Source: Macropodus opercularis (taxonomy: Eukaryota; Chordata; Actinopteri; Anabantiformes; Osphronemidae). Taken from it: DNA of 64,000 bases. The translations under genes were made by a program, and so were the position numbers. Of the stretch, positions 25,840 to 39,426 are shown in pieces. Position 1 is the stretch's first letter, and each line of letters begins with the position of its first letter. The notes under the pieces are model-generated. The model saw nothing but the letters and a program-made list of their open reading frames with translations, made no database searches and was not told the origin of the DNA. The stretch lies in the NCBI GenBank assembly GCA_030770545.1, contig CM061091.1:3416501-3480500 (forward strand), read 5' to 3'.

Positions 25840-26050
25840 GGGGAATGAATTCCCATTGGCTTGATGCATATGCATGGCTGTGTGCATGAATGATTAATTT
25901 AGCAAATGTCAGAATGAGATTAGTATGTTAATTCAACTGTACGCCTGCAGCGCATATAGCCATGCTTTATCTCCCAACTCTGCTCTGCTGTTGCAAAGGA
26001 AAACAATTCATTCTACTACAGCGTTGTATTAATTTCATAATAAATGATAA
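25840..26050. promoter_or_regulatory. Candidate conserved regulatory element with POU MORE palindrome
   Basis: An AT-rich but complex block with no open frame. It contains ATGCATATGCAT (25864-25875), the perfect MORE site bound by POU-domain dimers (Oct factors), a GGGAAT/ATTCCC inverted repeat just before it, and homeodomain-type TGATTAATTT (about 25900) and GTTAATTC sites. This density of motifs is typical of vertebrate conserved non-coding elements. Conservation itself cannot be judged from one sequence. Confidence 0.4.
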
Positions 26051-28010
26051 TGTGGTTCTGTGTTGAGACCCTCAAGGAGATTTTGTTATCAATCCCAACA
26101 TTCAAGGTGAAATTTCTGAACTGTTAAACACACTGAGCTGTGAAACATACAGTAAGATCTGCCTGTGTTACTGTACCATCTGTTTTTTATTGTTTGCTTT
26201 AGAACTGGTGGCTTTGCTGCAGTAGCATTTAATTGCTGGAGGAGCTCAGAGCACCGAGGCAGCCGCAGTGTAAAAGTTATTATCCTGCAGGACGGACCAC
26301 TTTCTTTACTGGATATAATGAGCAAAGCATTACGAAGCGAGTTTGTGTCCACTGCAGCTGAACTGAAACTGTAAATGTGCAAGTGTTTCGTTGTGCTAAT
26401 TTCAAACCAGGGCTCTCCTTTCATGGTTTGAAATTAAATTGGATCAGAGTTTGGAAGATTCAGACATTTCTACAACAGTATGAAGAAAAGGCCACAAGCA
26501 AACTGTCAAATTAAAGCTTTGAGAGAGTGCAGCAGCAACATGTCCATCAACCACATGTGCTTTACTGTAGCAGCCTCCACTCGTTGCTGTAGCTGCAGTG
26601 GGTATAAAATAAAAAGTATAGGAGGTTCTGGTTATTTATCAGGCAGATAAAGGTTGTGTTTATCAGCTCAGAAGCACAGGCTGAGAAAACGATTGATGAT
26701 TACTGAAAATCATTTTTAGCTTCTTTTATTTTTTCATTTTGTTTTTGATCTCATTGTATTTTCTTATATGTAATTATATCTTTTAGGATAAAAAAATCAG
26801 TTGCCTGATAAATAAGTAAGTTGTTAAACTGAAATTAGCTGGACTTCTTCCACGTTGCCATGACATGCTACCATCTACAGATGTGACGGAAGCCATTCAT
26901 TGATCCAGGTGAAGTATAAAGAGCGACAGCAGCTGGATTTCTTTTTTAAGAGCAGCTCTGCATGCGTCCACCAGAGGGCACTGTTGCACCGTTCCCTCCA
27001 TTCCGCTCACAGCGCTCGGGGCGTGTTCCCAGGGCCAAGGTGTTAACACAGGCCAGTAGCTGGTGCATGTTACAGTTTAATACATCGCCTTTGAAAAGTG
27101 CACTTGGACCTTTTTGTGCTTTCCTGGCAGGAACGTGAGGCAGCTCTGACTCTGTTCACACTGCTGCGTTGATGGCACTACTGTGTATGATGCGTGTGTG
27201 GGTCTAACTATTTGTGTGCTGTGGTGATAATGGAAGTCGATGATGATAACGTGCATCATGGTGATCATGATTTTTCTAGCTTAAAGAGAAGAGCAGAGTA
27301 AATAAACTTGGTGCTCTCTGAACCACTTGACTGGATCCCTACCAAGAGCCAGTGGCTCTGCCTGTTGGTATTTTTTGACCTTATCCTCAGCCCGAGCGTG
27401 TAGTGGCATAACAGAGCCTTGGCTTTTGGGCTGAGAAGATGTCTCTCCATATAAATCTGACAAAGCACAAGCACCTGCTGAGTCCATATTTCTTTTCTTG
27501 TTACCGAGGGATTTAAAAATAACCACTGTCAGCATTTTCAAAAAGGGTCCTGTTATTTATTTACTGAATAAAAACATCCAACAGCTGCCCATGGGCCAGG
27601 CAGCTTACAGCAGTAGTGTCATAGTGTATGTAAACACATATACGTCTATATATGCTGGGCATGACTGAATTCAAACTTGTCTGAGAAACGTCTTCTTCCT
27701 GCACTATACAACAGTGAAACGTATCCAAAGTGAAAGCACAGAGCGGTAAGACTGAACTGCAGTTCCCTTCAGCTTTCTACAAGTTTTCTACATACTGAGG
27801 CTGGACCTTTAGTGTTTTACTTCTTTCCTTTGTCTGTCAAGTGTAATTTGCAGAGCACCACCATACTGTATGTGTCAAGCAAGCTCATTGTCTGGCTGGT
27901 GAACATAGTGGAGTAATTAACAGCTAAAGGGACGGAACGGATGCAGTGACGGTGAGATATCAGGGAAAAAACAGCCAGGAGTCCGACTCACTTTTACCCC
28001 ACACACAGAG

Positions 28011-28154
28011 ATGCACGAGATGAGGCCTACGACTCCGACACCAAGGGTCAGGAGGGCAGAGGATTTAGCTGATGAGATCAGAGAGGAGCAGTGGATGAAA
28101 GGTTCTGTTGACGAAGACTACGCTGGCAGCATAAACTATTTGAATCTGGCATAG
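28011..28154 (+). other. Unidentified short protein-like open frame (possible terminal exon)
   Basis: 47 codons from ATG to TAG within a frame open since 27921. It has a charged, protein-like composition (RRAEDLADEIREEQWMKG, then DEDYAGSINYLNLA). A pyrimidine-containing stretch ending ACACACAG lies just before the ATG and could be an acceptor. No family recognised, and the length is within chance expectation. Confidence 0.12.
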
Positions 28155-31100
28155 TTCACACTTGTTTGGTGCATATCATCTATATTTTAAAATACAGGCA
28201 TACAAAAAAAAGGGAGCGACTAAGGCTAAAGGGTGACAGCAAGGAGTGATGCATGATGTGGTGGCATGTGGCAAAGGCATCAAGGGCCAGTGGACATAGA
28301 TGGACAACGCCCTGGGACGAAGGCTGAAGAGGAAACATTGATGAATGAATCCAGTTAACGCGGATGTAACGGCAGGCCATGAGTGACCACAGGCCATCTG
28401 GTAATGTTACCATGAGACATTTGAGTATCGGATGTACTGTAAGATCGTTCCCTGAGGACTGGCCTGAGAACATCGAAAGGTCTAGACCACATTCAACAAG
28501 TGCTTCCTGTGGTTAAGTCAAGCTTCCTTGTTCCCACCTTGTTCCGCTTGCAGCTACAGTATGTGGATAGTGGGACTATCCTCCCAACTGAAGCTGGGGT
28601 TCAGTATAAGGAAACTGAGGGCTGGCCTGAGGGACACAGCAAATGACCCAGATTAGATGACCTAGAAATAGCATCAGCTGGAGTTTATATGAAATGTGTT
28701 CAGTATGTGGAAGTATGAATCAGATCTCAATCTGGACTGACAAACTGAATCAAGCGCGTTACAGCCCAGATGAAGTACTGCAGCCTTGTTGCTGTTGCCT
28801 GAAGTGTGTAATTGCAGAGCCTTGAACAGTCTCGCGTTTGCTTGGCGATGCACCGGTGGCTGTGCGGTGTGTTCTATCAAGTAGCTACTGATGTGCCTCG
28901 GACGCTCCACACCTCACTGCACTGCTGTTAATGTGTCCGTTCATTAATGCACAAACGATTGCATTTCCGTTAGTACAACGTCCACTGTTCACACATGCAA
29001 ATCGTGTCACGTAAGCCTTGGTGCTTTAGACCATCACACTAACACGCACTCATTTCCTACACACACACACACACACACTCTGTGGTGATCCATCTCGCTC
29101 TGATTTCAGATTCAGTGGGAGGTTAACCTTTTCATTGTTGACAAACACGGCATCTAGATTTTACACATACCATTAACCACTAAGCGCGAGTTAGGTATTA
29201 CTCAAAGTGACACGCATGTCAAGCGTGCTCGTTCAGTCCCACAAAACACACGCATGCACACGCACGCACGCACACGCTGACACACACGGACGCACGCACG
29301 CATGCTTTTTTTATTTGTTGTTTTGTCTTCCACAGCCCATCATCCCTGCTGGAAACAGCACTATTCAAATCTTTACTGCAATGATACAACCTCCCAGTGG
29401 AGATCATTAGGGTCACGGAGTTAATTAAGGCTTCATCGAATCTTATGTGATCTAATCAAACACAATATGACATAAGATAATATAATCACACACCCACACA
29501 GCAGAGCAGTGACATAAACCTGGCATTGTAATCTCTCTGCAGATGCAGTATACATTTAGATGTGATATTATTCCACCACAGATGTCTAAACACATTTGGA
29601 AACTTGCTTCTACATGCAATTTTCTTATTCGTACATTTCATCGTGTGTGTCATTCCTAAACTGACAGAATCTCAATGAAGCTTTTACAGACTTTGTGATG
29701 GTAAAATCTGCCCTCGTTCCTTTACTTGTGTCAGATGTCGGAGGCTTGTCTTGTTTGTTTGTCTGGCCCAGCAGCTTCCTGACAGACAGCAGGATGTTTT
29801 CTGCTAGTTCAGTACGTCCTGATCCTTGAACGAAGCCTTGTTGCTACTTGATGTTTTTGCTGTACCTGTCTTCAGGTGCAGTAATGTAATCACTGCTCCT
29901 TTAAATTTAACTTAAACTATGCATTTAGTGGTATTTCTAAGAACACTCTGTGACTTTCCTGTGGTTAAACCTTTTTCCTTAACTGTGAAACATTTCTTAA
30001 TTCTTCCATCACGGGGGGTTGTTGTGCTACATGTCCTGCTGTAACTGATCAAGTCCTTTATTAGTAGCAGCAGGTGTGTTCAGACTGATGCCTGATTTTA
30101 AAATTTCGTGTTCTATTTAAATTAAATTCTGCAACTATATATTATCTGCTTCAAAAGCGATGTATCAGGACTTTACAGTGCAGATGGACAATGGCCTGAA
30201 GCGTACTGTGAGACAGGAGGATGTTCTGCACTGGCCTATAAGTCGTCTGACTCTGACCTGAATTCAATAAAACTGGTATTTCGCCTTGAAGATCTTTTTT
30301 CATTCGTTATAAGCTGGGTGACAATTTATTTCAATTATTTTCCACAATTGATAGTGCACTGTCTTGCAGGATATGATGCATTCGTACCATGAGCAGTCTT
30401 TAAAGTTGGATGTAGTGAGGCGTGACTCTACCCATTAGTTTTAGCCCAGAGCTGTAGCTTTCGGTCAGTGCCTTTTTTTTTATTGGCTTGAAATCCAAAC
30501 CTTCCAAATAAGGAGAAATGCCGCTTTGCTCTGCTTCCTCCGAGTAAACTCAATTACTATAGAAACGTCTCTTTAGTGAATACAGTCTAACATGACAGTG
30601 TTTGTCATTGTTAGTGCAGAACACACGCTAAAATAAAAAAAAGATAAGAATGAATACGTGGCATAAAAGTTTTATTTAAAGAAATAGTAATTGATTGATC
30701 ATCCTGGCAAAAGCTGCCTTCACTATAGATTTTTAGACACCTAAAAGAGTTAGATGACCTAAAGAAAATGGATGAGTTGCCAGTGTCTGAAGGTCAGCTG
30801 GGGTTCAATATGGAGCTAGTGATTGATCCTAGTCAATAATCTTGTGTCTAGCGTTGACTAGTTAAAAAGTGCCCATTGGAACAATTATTTAATTTAAACC
30901 TATCAAATCTGATTGTAGCCAACACACGGGAACCTGCTCTGTTGTCTTTCAATGATTTCACAGAGACACTCACCATGCAAACACAATATAGATCCTGGAT
31001 TCTTCCAGCATCGTTTTAAAAACATTAAAATTCTTTTAATATATTTTGTTTCCATCTGCATGAAATAGTGGTAATAAAAGTATAAAGTACAGTAATAGCA

Positions 31101-34100
31101 GAAAGGTCTGAAGGTTGTTGCCATGGTTATGCATCACTGCAGTCTTGTACGATGTCGCTGAGCCGAGGTGATTTGAATTCTTCTTTTGGATTCTCCCTTA
31201 AGGCAAGGCCTTTTAAAAGAGCTGAAATCCACGCCCTTGACTTTTGATGCACCTGCTACACACGCTGCCTTTGTTCATTTTAAAATCCTCAGTCAGTCTT
31301 GTTTTTTCAAGGTCACTACGATGCACCATGGCCTTTTCTTTGAAAACATTCCATGGGGGACGCTTGGAGTAAATGCTTTTCAGGACTCAGAGTTTTTAAA
31401 ATTCAGTCTCCTATTTATTTGAGTTTGTGTCTTGACTTTTGAGAAGAGTGGAGATGACAGCGTGTACGAGACAGAAGCTCAGATAAGTGAGAAGGAGGCA
31501 GTATTACTCGCTACTGTACCTGCCACAACAACCCATTTCTGAGCTGTGATGGGAGGCGACACCTTTCTGAAACAGTAAACCTATCCATGAATCAAAGCAT
31601 TTACCCTTTTCTCTCTTTCGCTCTGTGTGTATAGCTCTTTATTTTCTTTGACTTTTGTCCTCTGCTTCCTACCTTTGGGATTCAGCTTGTCTGTGTGAAT
31701 TTCTCTCTCCTCCTCTGTTCGTTTTTGCTGCTGTCACATGCACCTGTGTCAGAGCACTATCAGCCACAACGGGTGCAGTAGAGACAAGGCAATGCAGTGC
31801 ATTTGTCACTGTTTTCACGTTGATGCACTCCATCCCATGCTGTTTCCTCGCCTGCTGTGTCTACCCTCGCCGTACTGTCTCCACTGCAAACAGTATGTAG
31901 CACAGACATTGTACTGTGTGGCTGCTGGTGAATCCAATGACAGCATATTAGTGTGTTTGTATTAGCGTCACACATTTAGAAATGAGTGTGAAGTGTAAGC
32001 AAAGCCTGTGTTTCCTGAGTTTGCTTGCAAAGAGAGGAAAGAAAAAAAAACTAAAATAGAAGCTCCTGAAGCAAGAGGGATGAACACTGCTGATAATCGG
32101 AGCTGACACGCAACTTCATGTGTGCAGGCGCAATGGGAAAGCCGCCCTTCAGGGCACTGTTGCGTGAGCGTGTTTGTGGGAACATTTGTAGATTTGTTTG
32201 TGTGGTTTTCTGTATGACTGTTTGAGGGCAAAGGAAAGCCTACTCCAGGGGTGAAAGAGGAGGAGCGCGACATTGATTGATGTGAGGAGATGTGCTCGGT
32301 GCAGCAGAAACAGGCACCGACTATCCCGAACTGAAGTCTTAGGTTATCCTCAGTGCAGTGTTTGCAGGAGCCCGGCATTATGACGGGACTTTTTACTTTA
32401 ACCCCAACCACCAAGGCCTCTGGTCTATGATGCAAACAGTGAGTATTAAGATATAAATGTTTTCCAGAGCCAATTATAGATGACTGACATAATGCTGTGA
32501 CACGACCTACAGGCAACAGGCAGTTGAAAATGATCTGTAGAAGTTACACGGGAGCAGCTGTTGCATTAGTATGTTCAATAAATATGACAACCAACTACTT
32601 TGCCTTCAGTGGATTCCTCTGTGAGGTGTTCTTAGCGTATTACTCTACATTTTTAATCCAGAATGTTACTAAAACAACTAAATCCCTAAATGTCAGTAGA
32701 GAGAATAAATGCCTACTGTTTGGTAGTAGCTCTTATAATACCAATACTGTGCTAGTGAGCTGACTGTGGGCTTTTCATAAGAAATAAGCACTGCTAATAG
32801 AGAGGCTGCATTTCTGACATTCACTGCCATCCTGGACTATTTGCTCATAAAATATGAAAGGCAGCAAAACTAGTTCCAGCCACCAGTTCTGGCTGCAAAT
32901 CGCCCAAATATTTGAAATGTTCCACGCTCTGGTCAGTGCATTAATGATGCGACAAAAGCTGCTGGTTGTTATTTGTGTCTGTGTGAAAACAGATTATACA
33001 GTAGCTCCCTTTATTAGCCTGCAGATTGCAGACCCCGGTGTGGATTGTTTGTTTTGATTTCATTAAAATGCTTTTAGAGCATTTCTTCTGGCTTATTGTG
33101 GGTGTTCCGTTGGGACTTTTGATGTGTCAGTGGATCAGGTGACTCCTTCGCTCTCTCCAGTCCTCAGCCTGCTTTGCATCACAGTGAGTCTTGCCAAGCA
33201 CACTTCATGCCTTACAGTAATGGCTTGATGGCATTACCGCTCAGTCATCATCGGCCAAAACCACTCGGAAGAAGCCGCCATTCTCCTCGGTTGTAATGTT
33301 GCGGTAACTGCTCCTCCTGCCATCGATGTGGCAGCACAATTCCTGCAGAGGCTGGCTCTTGACTTCTACAGCAAGTGGTTACTGCTCCGAGCTGGAGTAA
33401 CAGTTGTCACTATGCTAGAGGTGGTAACCAAGCCAAACGTTGAAGCCATAAGCCAACTGCCCACTGTTCTGATAGAAACTAGAGGTTTAATTAACATAGA
33501 GTCTGCATTTACCAGCATTTGACTGACTGTTGATATGTCCTCCCACTCTGTCTGCTAAAGCTTTATGTGACTCTTGAGCCGAATGAGTGGATTGGAGACG
33601 GTATCTGGCCCAGAATGAGTCATCAAAGGGGTCGTGCTTGAGTCAGGGCTTGCAAGCAAAGACTTTAGGTTAGATTGCTCATCTCACCGGCTGATGCTGA
33701 TCGATCCTTTGAGAGTTTATTGATCAGCTGAGACAGTCTCACACCGATCGACTCTGTCTTGCTCCCTCAAACTTGAGTCTCCCTGGACTGAACTGATGGG
33801 AAGTCTGCTCATCTGTCTCGCGCTGTTGAAAGAGACCTTTTCCTGACACCGGTGTGTCTTTAGACAAATGTGTGTGTGCAGGGGCTTGGATCTGAGAGTG
33901 TGACCACAGATTTATGGTATAAAACATGGAATCAACATGGAGCAAATACATAACTCTTAGCTCTTTCTTTCCTACTTCCTGTCAAGTTAAACATTATACC
34001 AGAAAATCCAGGCATTTTACTGTAGATGTCTTCTTGCAAAGTCTAATGAGGCTGTTTTTCTGTCCTGTAGAACTAGACCCACCTGTCAAATACCACATCC

Positions 34101-37100
34101 ACAATGTAAATAATCATTAGTAGCTTCACACACTACATTAGTTTATCACCTGTAGCATTTGCTCATACGTACGTACATGCATTTAGTCTTACATTCTACA
34201 GCCCTGACAGGTCAAATCCGACATGTTTCCTAATCATTCCCTACAGCAGACTGTCAAGCTTATCTCAGCAGGTCAAAGCAGGGCCAAAGCATTTTAGATG
34301 AGGCTAGAGAAACCGAGGAATGAATGAATGACACCGAAAGGAGAAAAGACATCAGTGTCAATATTTCTTCTATTACAGTAAAAGGTCAGCTGTCTAAATC
34401 ACAGCCTTCAGGATTGGGAGTCATATTACTGCAGGATTTGTCATTAGCCTGTGGGGTAATTGAATAAATTAAAGTTTACTGCTTGGTATCAAGCCATTAT
34501 GTTTGTTGAAGCATAGTGTGTTGAACCATAAATCTACATTCTCTGTCATTTGTTATGTTTATTTAGTTTTGTCCTGCATATGTCATGCAAATAGACTTTT
34601 AATACAAATCTTTAACATCGCGTTCAGACTACGGAACTGTAGTGACTTTGTTAAACTAATTGTACTTGTTCAGCTGGTCCAGTACTGTTACAGCCCAGAA
34701 ACTGAGCTAGATTAGACATGAACAGGTGCCGTAGAAATCACTGACCTCAGTTCCTTTTCACGTGATCGCTACAGTTCGATTACGTCAACTCTGCTCCTCC
34801 GTTCAATATCAGCAGCTGCACTGGAGACGACAGAAGAAAGAAGAAAGTTACATAGTGTGTGAACGTGAAACAGTCGATATGTTTTTTTTTTTTAAGATAG
34901 AAGAATAAGATTCTTTGAAACTATAATAGGTGACGTTTCTCTAACCTAAGAACATGATGTGTGTGTCTGTGCTGTCTTGTATTTCCTCAATGTGGGACTG
35001 ATATGGGAGATATTTGTTTGTGTGAGAGGCAGTGAGTGATAGAGGAAGACAGTTGAGCGCTGCTGCAGAGGGTATACAGTTAAGTCCTGGGTGATAAATA
35101 CCTCCCCCTCCATTTTATTACTTTGGAGCTGAGCCCTGGAACCTGCATGCGTACAGTGGTGGCTCAGATTGATTCATCTTTGATGCTCTGCATCTTGGCA
35201 AACTTCCCTTCAGTGATGAGAATATTAATTATGTCCTTCCCTTGCAATTGAATGTGAAGTTGTTCCAACTGAACTTGACTTCTAAGGTGCACATGTTGTC
35301 TCTTTGAGCTGTAATCAAATTCTCACTCTTTCTATAATGCTGCATTGCTATTTGTAAGTTGATCTCAATCAACCAAAATGACAAGGACCAAAGATTTCAT
35401 TCTATTCTGACGATCACTGAGTTGGCTGAAGGCTAGTTGTAGCTGGACTACTACTAGTCTCACACCTCTTTAAGCTTTTTAAGCAGAAAATCGAGACATT
35501 CTCAGATTCAGGCTGCTTGAATGATCACAAACATATGACTCATTATGTGAAATAATCACTGCTTGTATCCAAAAACGTTTCAGAATATTTAATATTTTAC
35601 ATTTGAGATTGTTTCTTAGTTTTCAATGTAATTAAATTGTAATGTAATGTAAATGCAAAACCTAATATACAGTGACAGACTGTTAAAACTTCTGAAATCA
35701 CCTGTAACTTCTTACAACTATGACTCCCAAACATGGCTACAGTTTCCTCTCCGCGAGGCAAAAGCCCAATACTTTTGGATCTTAATCTTGTGTGGAGATG
35801 TGTGTGTGTGTGTCCATGCCTATGTGTGTGTGTATCAGTGTCAGGCTGTCAGGAAGGCCTGTCAGAGGTGTCCCACAGAGGCCTGACTCTCTGAGGCATG
35901 ACCAGGTGTCGCTGCACTGGGAGGCTGCCTGCACACTGTGCTGAATAATAACAAGCTTGACCACACACATACAGAGACATGCGGGTTCCTGGCTCTGCTA
36001 GAAAAGCCCAAAGCACACGCACACCAGCGCTGTCGCAATATTAAAGTATCATGACACATACGTGCACTGTCACCATGCATGCTTACACAGTTAATTAGAA
36101 AAATAATTTCATGTGTGTGATGGATTAGGGTGGAAATTCTCCCGCTCCCCTCCCCCACCTCCTCCACTGTGATAACGCAGTCAGAGGAAGAGCTTATTCT
36201 CAGCTTTCCTTTCCTGCCTCTGATTAATGGAGGAGCGAACGCTAGTATCTGCTGCCAGGAGACTCTTCTGAGACATTTACGCACACGCGCGCGCAAACAA
36301 GCAGAGGAGCCTACATGGCATAGGTGCACACGTGAAGACGGAGGTGGACATGATGAGGCAGAGACAAACACACAGGCTGTGTTCTTGTTATGTCTTCCAG
36401 TGTTTTCATCATGGAGAAGCTGCATGACTTCATTAGTGCCAGAGACAGCCAGCCTCAGATTACAGTAAACCCTGTGTGTTGGTGTGTGTATATAAGCCCT
36501 CAAGCATAAACATGTGCATGTGTACGCTACAGATGTTGTGCTGCGGCGTAAGTGTGTTGCATGTGTTTTTAGATTTCAGCATAAATCCACGGTTTGTGGG
36601 ATGGAATTACTGACCAGCTCCCAGTTGCAGAGGAATGGAGGGATTATTGTGCTCAGATTATTTCCCTTTTAAATGATCATGTGGCTGTTTATTTGTAGGC
36701 ATGGAAGCTAAGAGAGCGATGCATGTGGTAAATGTTCAAGGTGGTTACGGCAGAATATTTCCATCGCTTATCAAGCAGGTTGATATTTCAGGGACGCACA
36801 CAGATTTTAAATATAAACGAAACAAGTCGCACGACAGAAGTATTTTTGTGTTCACAGCGAGGCACATCTTTTAGGATCACACAAATCCTATCCTCAGGGA
36901 AATTCATTTAAGCGATATTGTACAAATTTCATATTAGATTGCTATAAAGTCAGGGGTCGCGCAGGCATCATATTTGAAATGCAAATCAATGGAGCATTTC
37001 TACATACATAACATGCTGCAAAATGCTCTAGACGAGGTTTACGCACTTTTATATGCACCACACATACAAATAACAAATCCAGAGACTGGGCTGCTACCAA

Positions 37101-39387
37101 CTGTGTCGGCAAATTAGTGAGGGTATGTCACATAAAGCTGCACCGACGATTTATTAGTCAGCAGGCAGAAGAGAAAAAAACGTATGAAGAGCACACTGAC
37201 ATATTATGACATTTAAGATTGATATGGCGAACTAGGACAGAGCTGAACACTACTCAGGTGGTGTTTTGAAGTGAAATTTAAAGTCATGCAAAAAAAACAA
37301 AACTCTAGAGCAAATAACAGACGTGAGCTCAGATCAGAATACTACAAAAATTATTCAATCTCATAAAATGTTTAAAAGCAGGCTTTAAGCTTGTTTTCAT
37401 ACAGTAATCCCCAAGGAGAAGGACATTATTTTATTTAGGAGTGAAGTCGCTTTAATATTCAGAGATATCTGGACGTAACTAAAAGACGTATCTGTCTGAC
37501 AGGTGTACTTTTTACTTCGACTGCTCTGTTGAACACGTTTCTTTTCAAGTTAAAATACCTCTGCTCTATATAACGATTCCTGACACTTGTGTTTTTGTTT
37601 ATGGCTTCATGATAGTCAGATGATATGTAAATGCATGTTTGCATAAGAGTTTATGTTCTATGCTAGCGTGGCTATAAAAAGTCAGTGCTCTGCAAGATTA
37701 CCTGTTAAACGGTCATATTGCTCCCTCATACATGATGGTTTGCAGATTATTTACTGCTCCTGTTGACATTTCAAGCATTTAACAATGTCAAAGCTTGCAA
37801 AAGTGCCCACATATCATACTTATGTTCAGCCCTGAGAGGCTCAGAAGAATCCAGTTTGCATTTCACCGGCATCAGAAGACTCTGTTATGACTTCAGCTAC
37901 ACGCTAGTGAAAGTAACATTTAAATCTGACTTGTGTTTGTCTCTTTCTCGTTCTGGAAAGATTATGTTGATGTGGTTGCTTCTGACTGACTTTGGGTCAG
38001 TCTGGTCCTGTGTTGTGTTGTTGTCCTGCTGGAGCTCGGGCTACGGCTTTTTAGAAGAGGGGAGCTTTAACATTAACAGCTATAAGCCATAGATAGAATT
38101 TCCCTCAAAGTCATGCTGAAAGTCACATACTGGGCCATGGGTCAAACATCGATTTTCAGGGAAATGCAACACTGGACGGGCCCATAGGCGGAAGACAGAC
38201 GTCAATATCTGTGTATTTTGTCTTCTCAAACAGATGCCTGCTGAGTACCTGCTGCTGCAAATGGGTCTATATCAGCAGCTGCTTTGGATCATTCATTGTC
38301 CACACGCAGTTAATGTGACAATACCAGATGTTGATCAGAGGAGAGATGTTGGGCAATAAAAAACGACAAGTGCCAGACGACCACATTAACGCGCTTCACA
38401 AGCTTCCACTTATAGAAATCACACGTGTGTTGATTCATAATAGAATATTACTATTTGCTGTCGCTCTCTTCTGCTGCCTGCCCTTCTTTCTGTCATGAAA
38501 GCGGAATCCGTGAGAGCTCTATTGTATTTCTTTGCCATTCAAAGGTTTTCGAGGGAGGGTTTACTTGATTAAAGCGTCTGAGAAGTGCACCGTACGCTGC
38601 ACAGATTGCGAAGACCCTTGAGGCAAAGGCAGATATGTGACACTAAAAAATATATATAAATCTGATTTGATTTGTCTAAAATACCTGCCAGACAAGAGAC
38701 AAGCTTTTATTGTCTCCAACCAAATACTTATACTGAAAAATAAGGACCTGTTGTAAGTTTAATAGCTATTTGTTTCATAATTAATTTGTCATTTTGTATA
38801 TTAATTGTTCTGGCACTGTGTTAATGAGGCTGATGAGAGAGGCTGTCAGGAGTCTAACTTCAGTGGATAATCTTGGCTATTGTGTGTCTATTGCTGATGA
38901 AAGAAAGCAATTATGTGCTAAGACATTTGCTCTGGCTTTCAGTCTGTAGTTCGTACATTAGTTTAGATGGTGGAAAAATTAAAATGTGAAAATGTCTGTA
39001 ATGATTTGTGTAAAAGTGTATAATTCTCAAATCTCAACTTCAACCGCACAACAGTCGAAAGATCTGTGTCTAATATTTACAACGCAGAAGAGCTACAGAG
39101 CAGGTCGTATGCCAGCATGCACAGAATGAGTCAGCAGCGGCAGGACGAATCAACACAACTAGGTCATTTCTACAATATACATTAAGATTCATTGCACTGA
39201 TTAGCAAAACATGTCACGATGAGTTAGTCTTACAGGCTCCTCTAGTACGGGTCAGTGATGCTGAAGATACAGCAACTGTGCTGCCAACAGGTTTGAGGAT
39301 TCATTAGGAATAAAGCAACTAAATTGTCTTGTGATTGTCAGTGATAAAAAAAGTTTGTATATTAGCATTAGTTAGACTAACGCGGTA

Positions 39388-39388
<1 letters not shown>

Positions 39389-39425
<37 letters not shown>
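39389..39425. repeat. (TG)n microsatellite
   Basis: About 18 uninterrupted TG units, extended by imperfect TGTCTGTGTG. Confidence 0.96.

Positions 39426-39426
<1 letters not shown>

Noticed and set aside
31968..32516. 182-codon minus-strand open frame
   Set aside because: No domain, no splice context, low-complexity Ser/Thr/His stretches; treated as chance.
35862..36503. 213-codon minus-strand open frame
   Set aside because: No recognisable domain. It overlaps a 112-codon frame on the other strand, and its composition looks random. Probably a GC-driven chance ORF.
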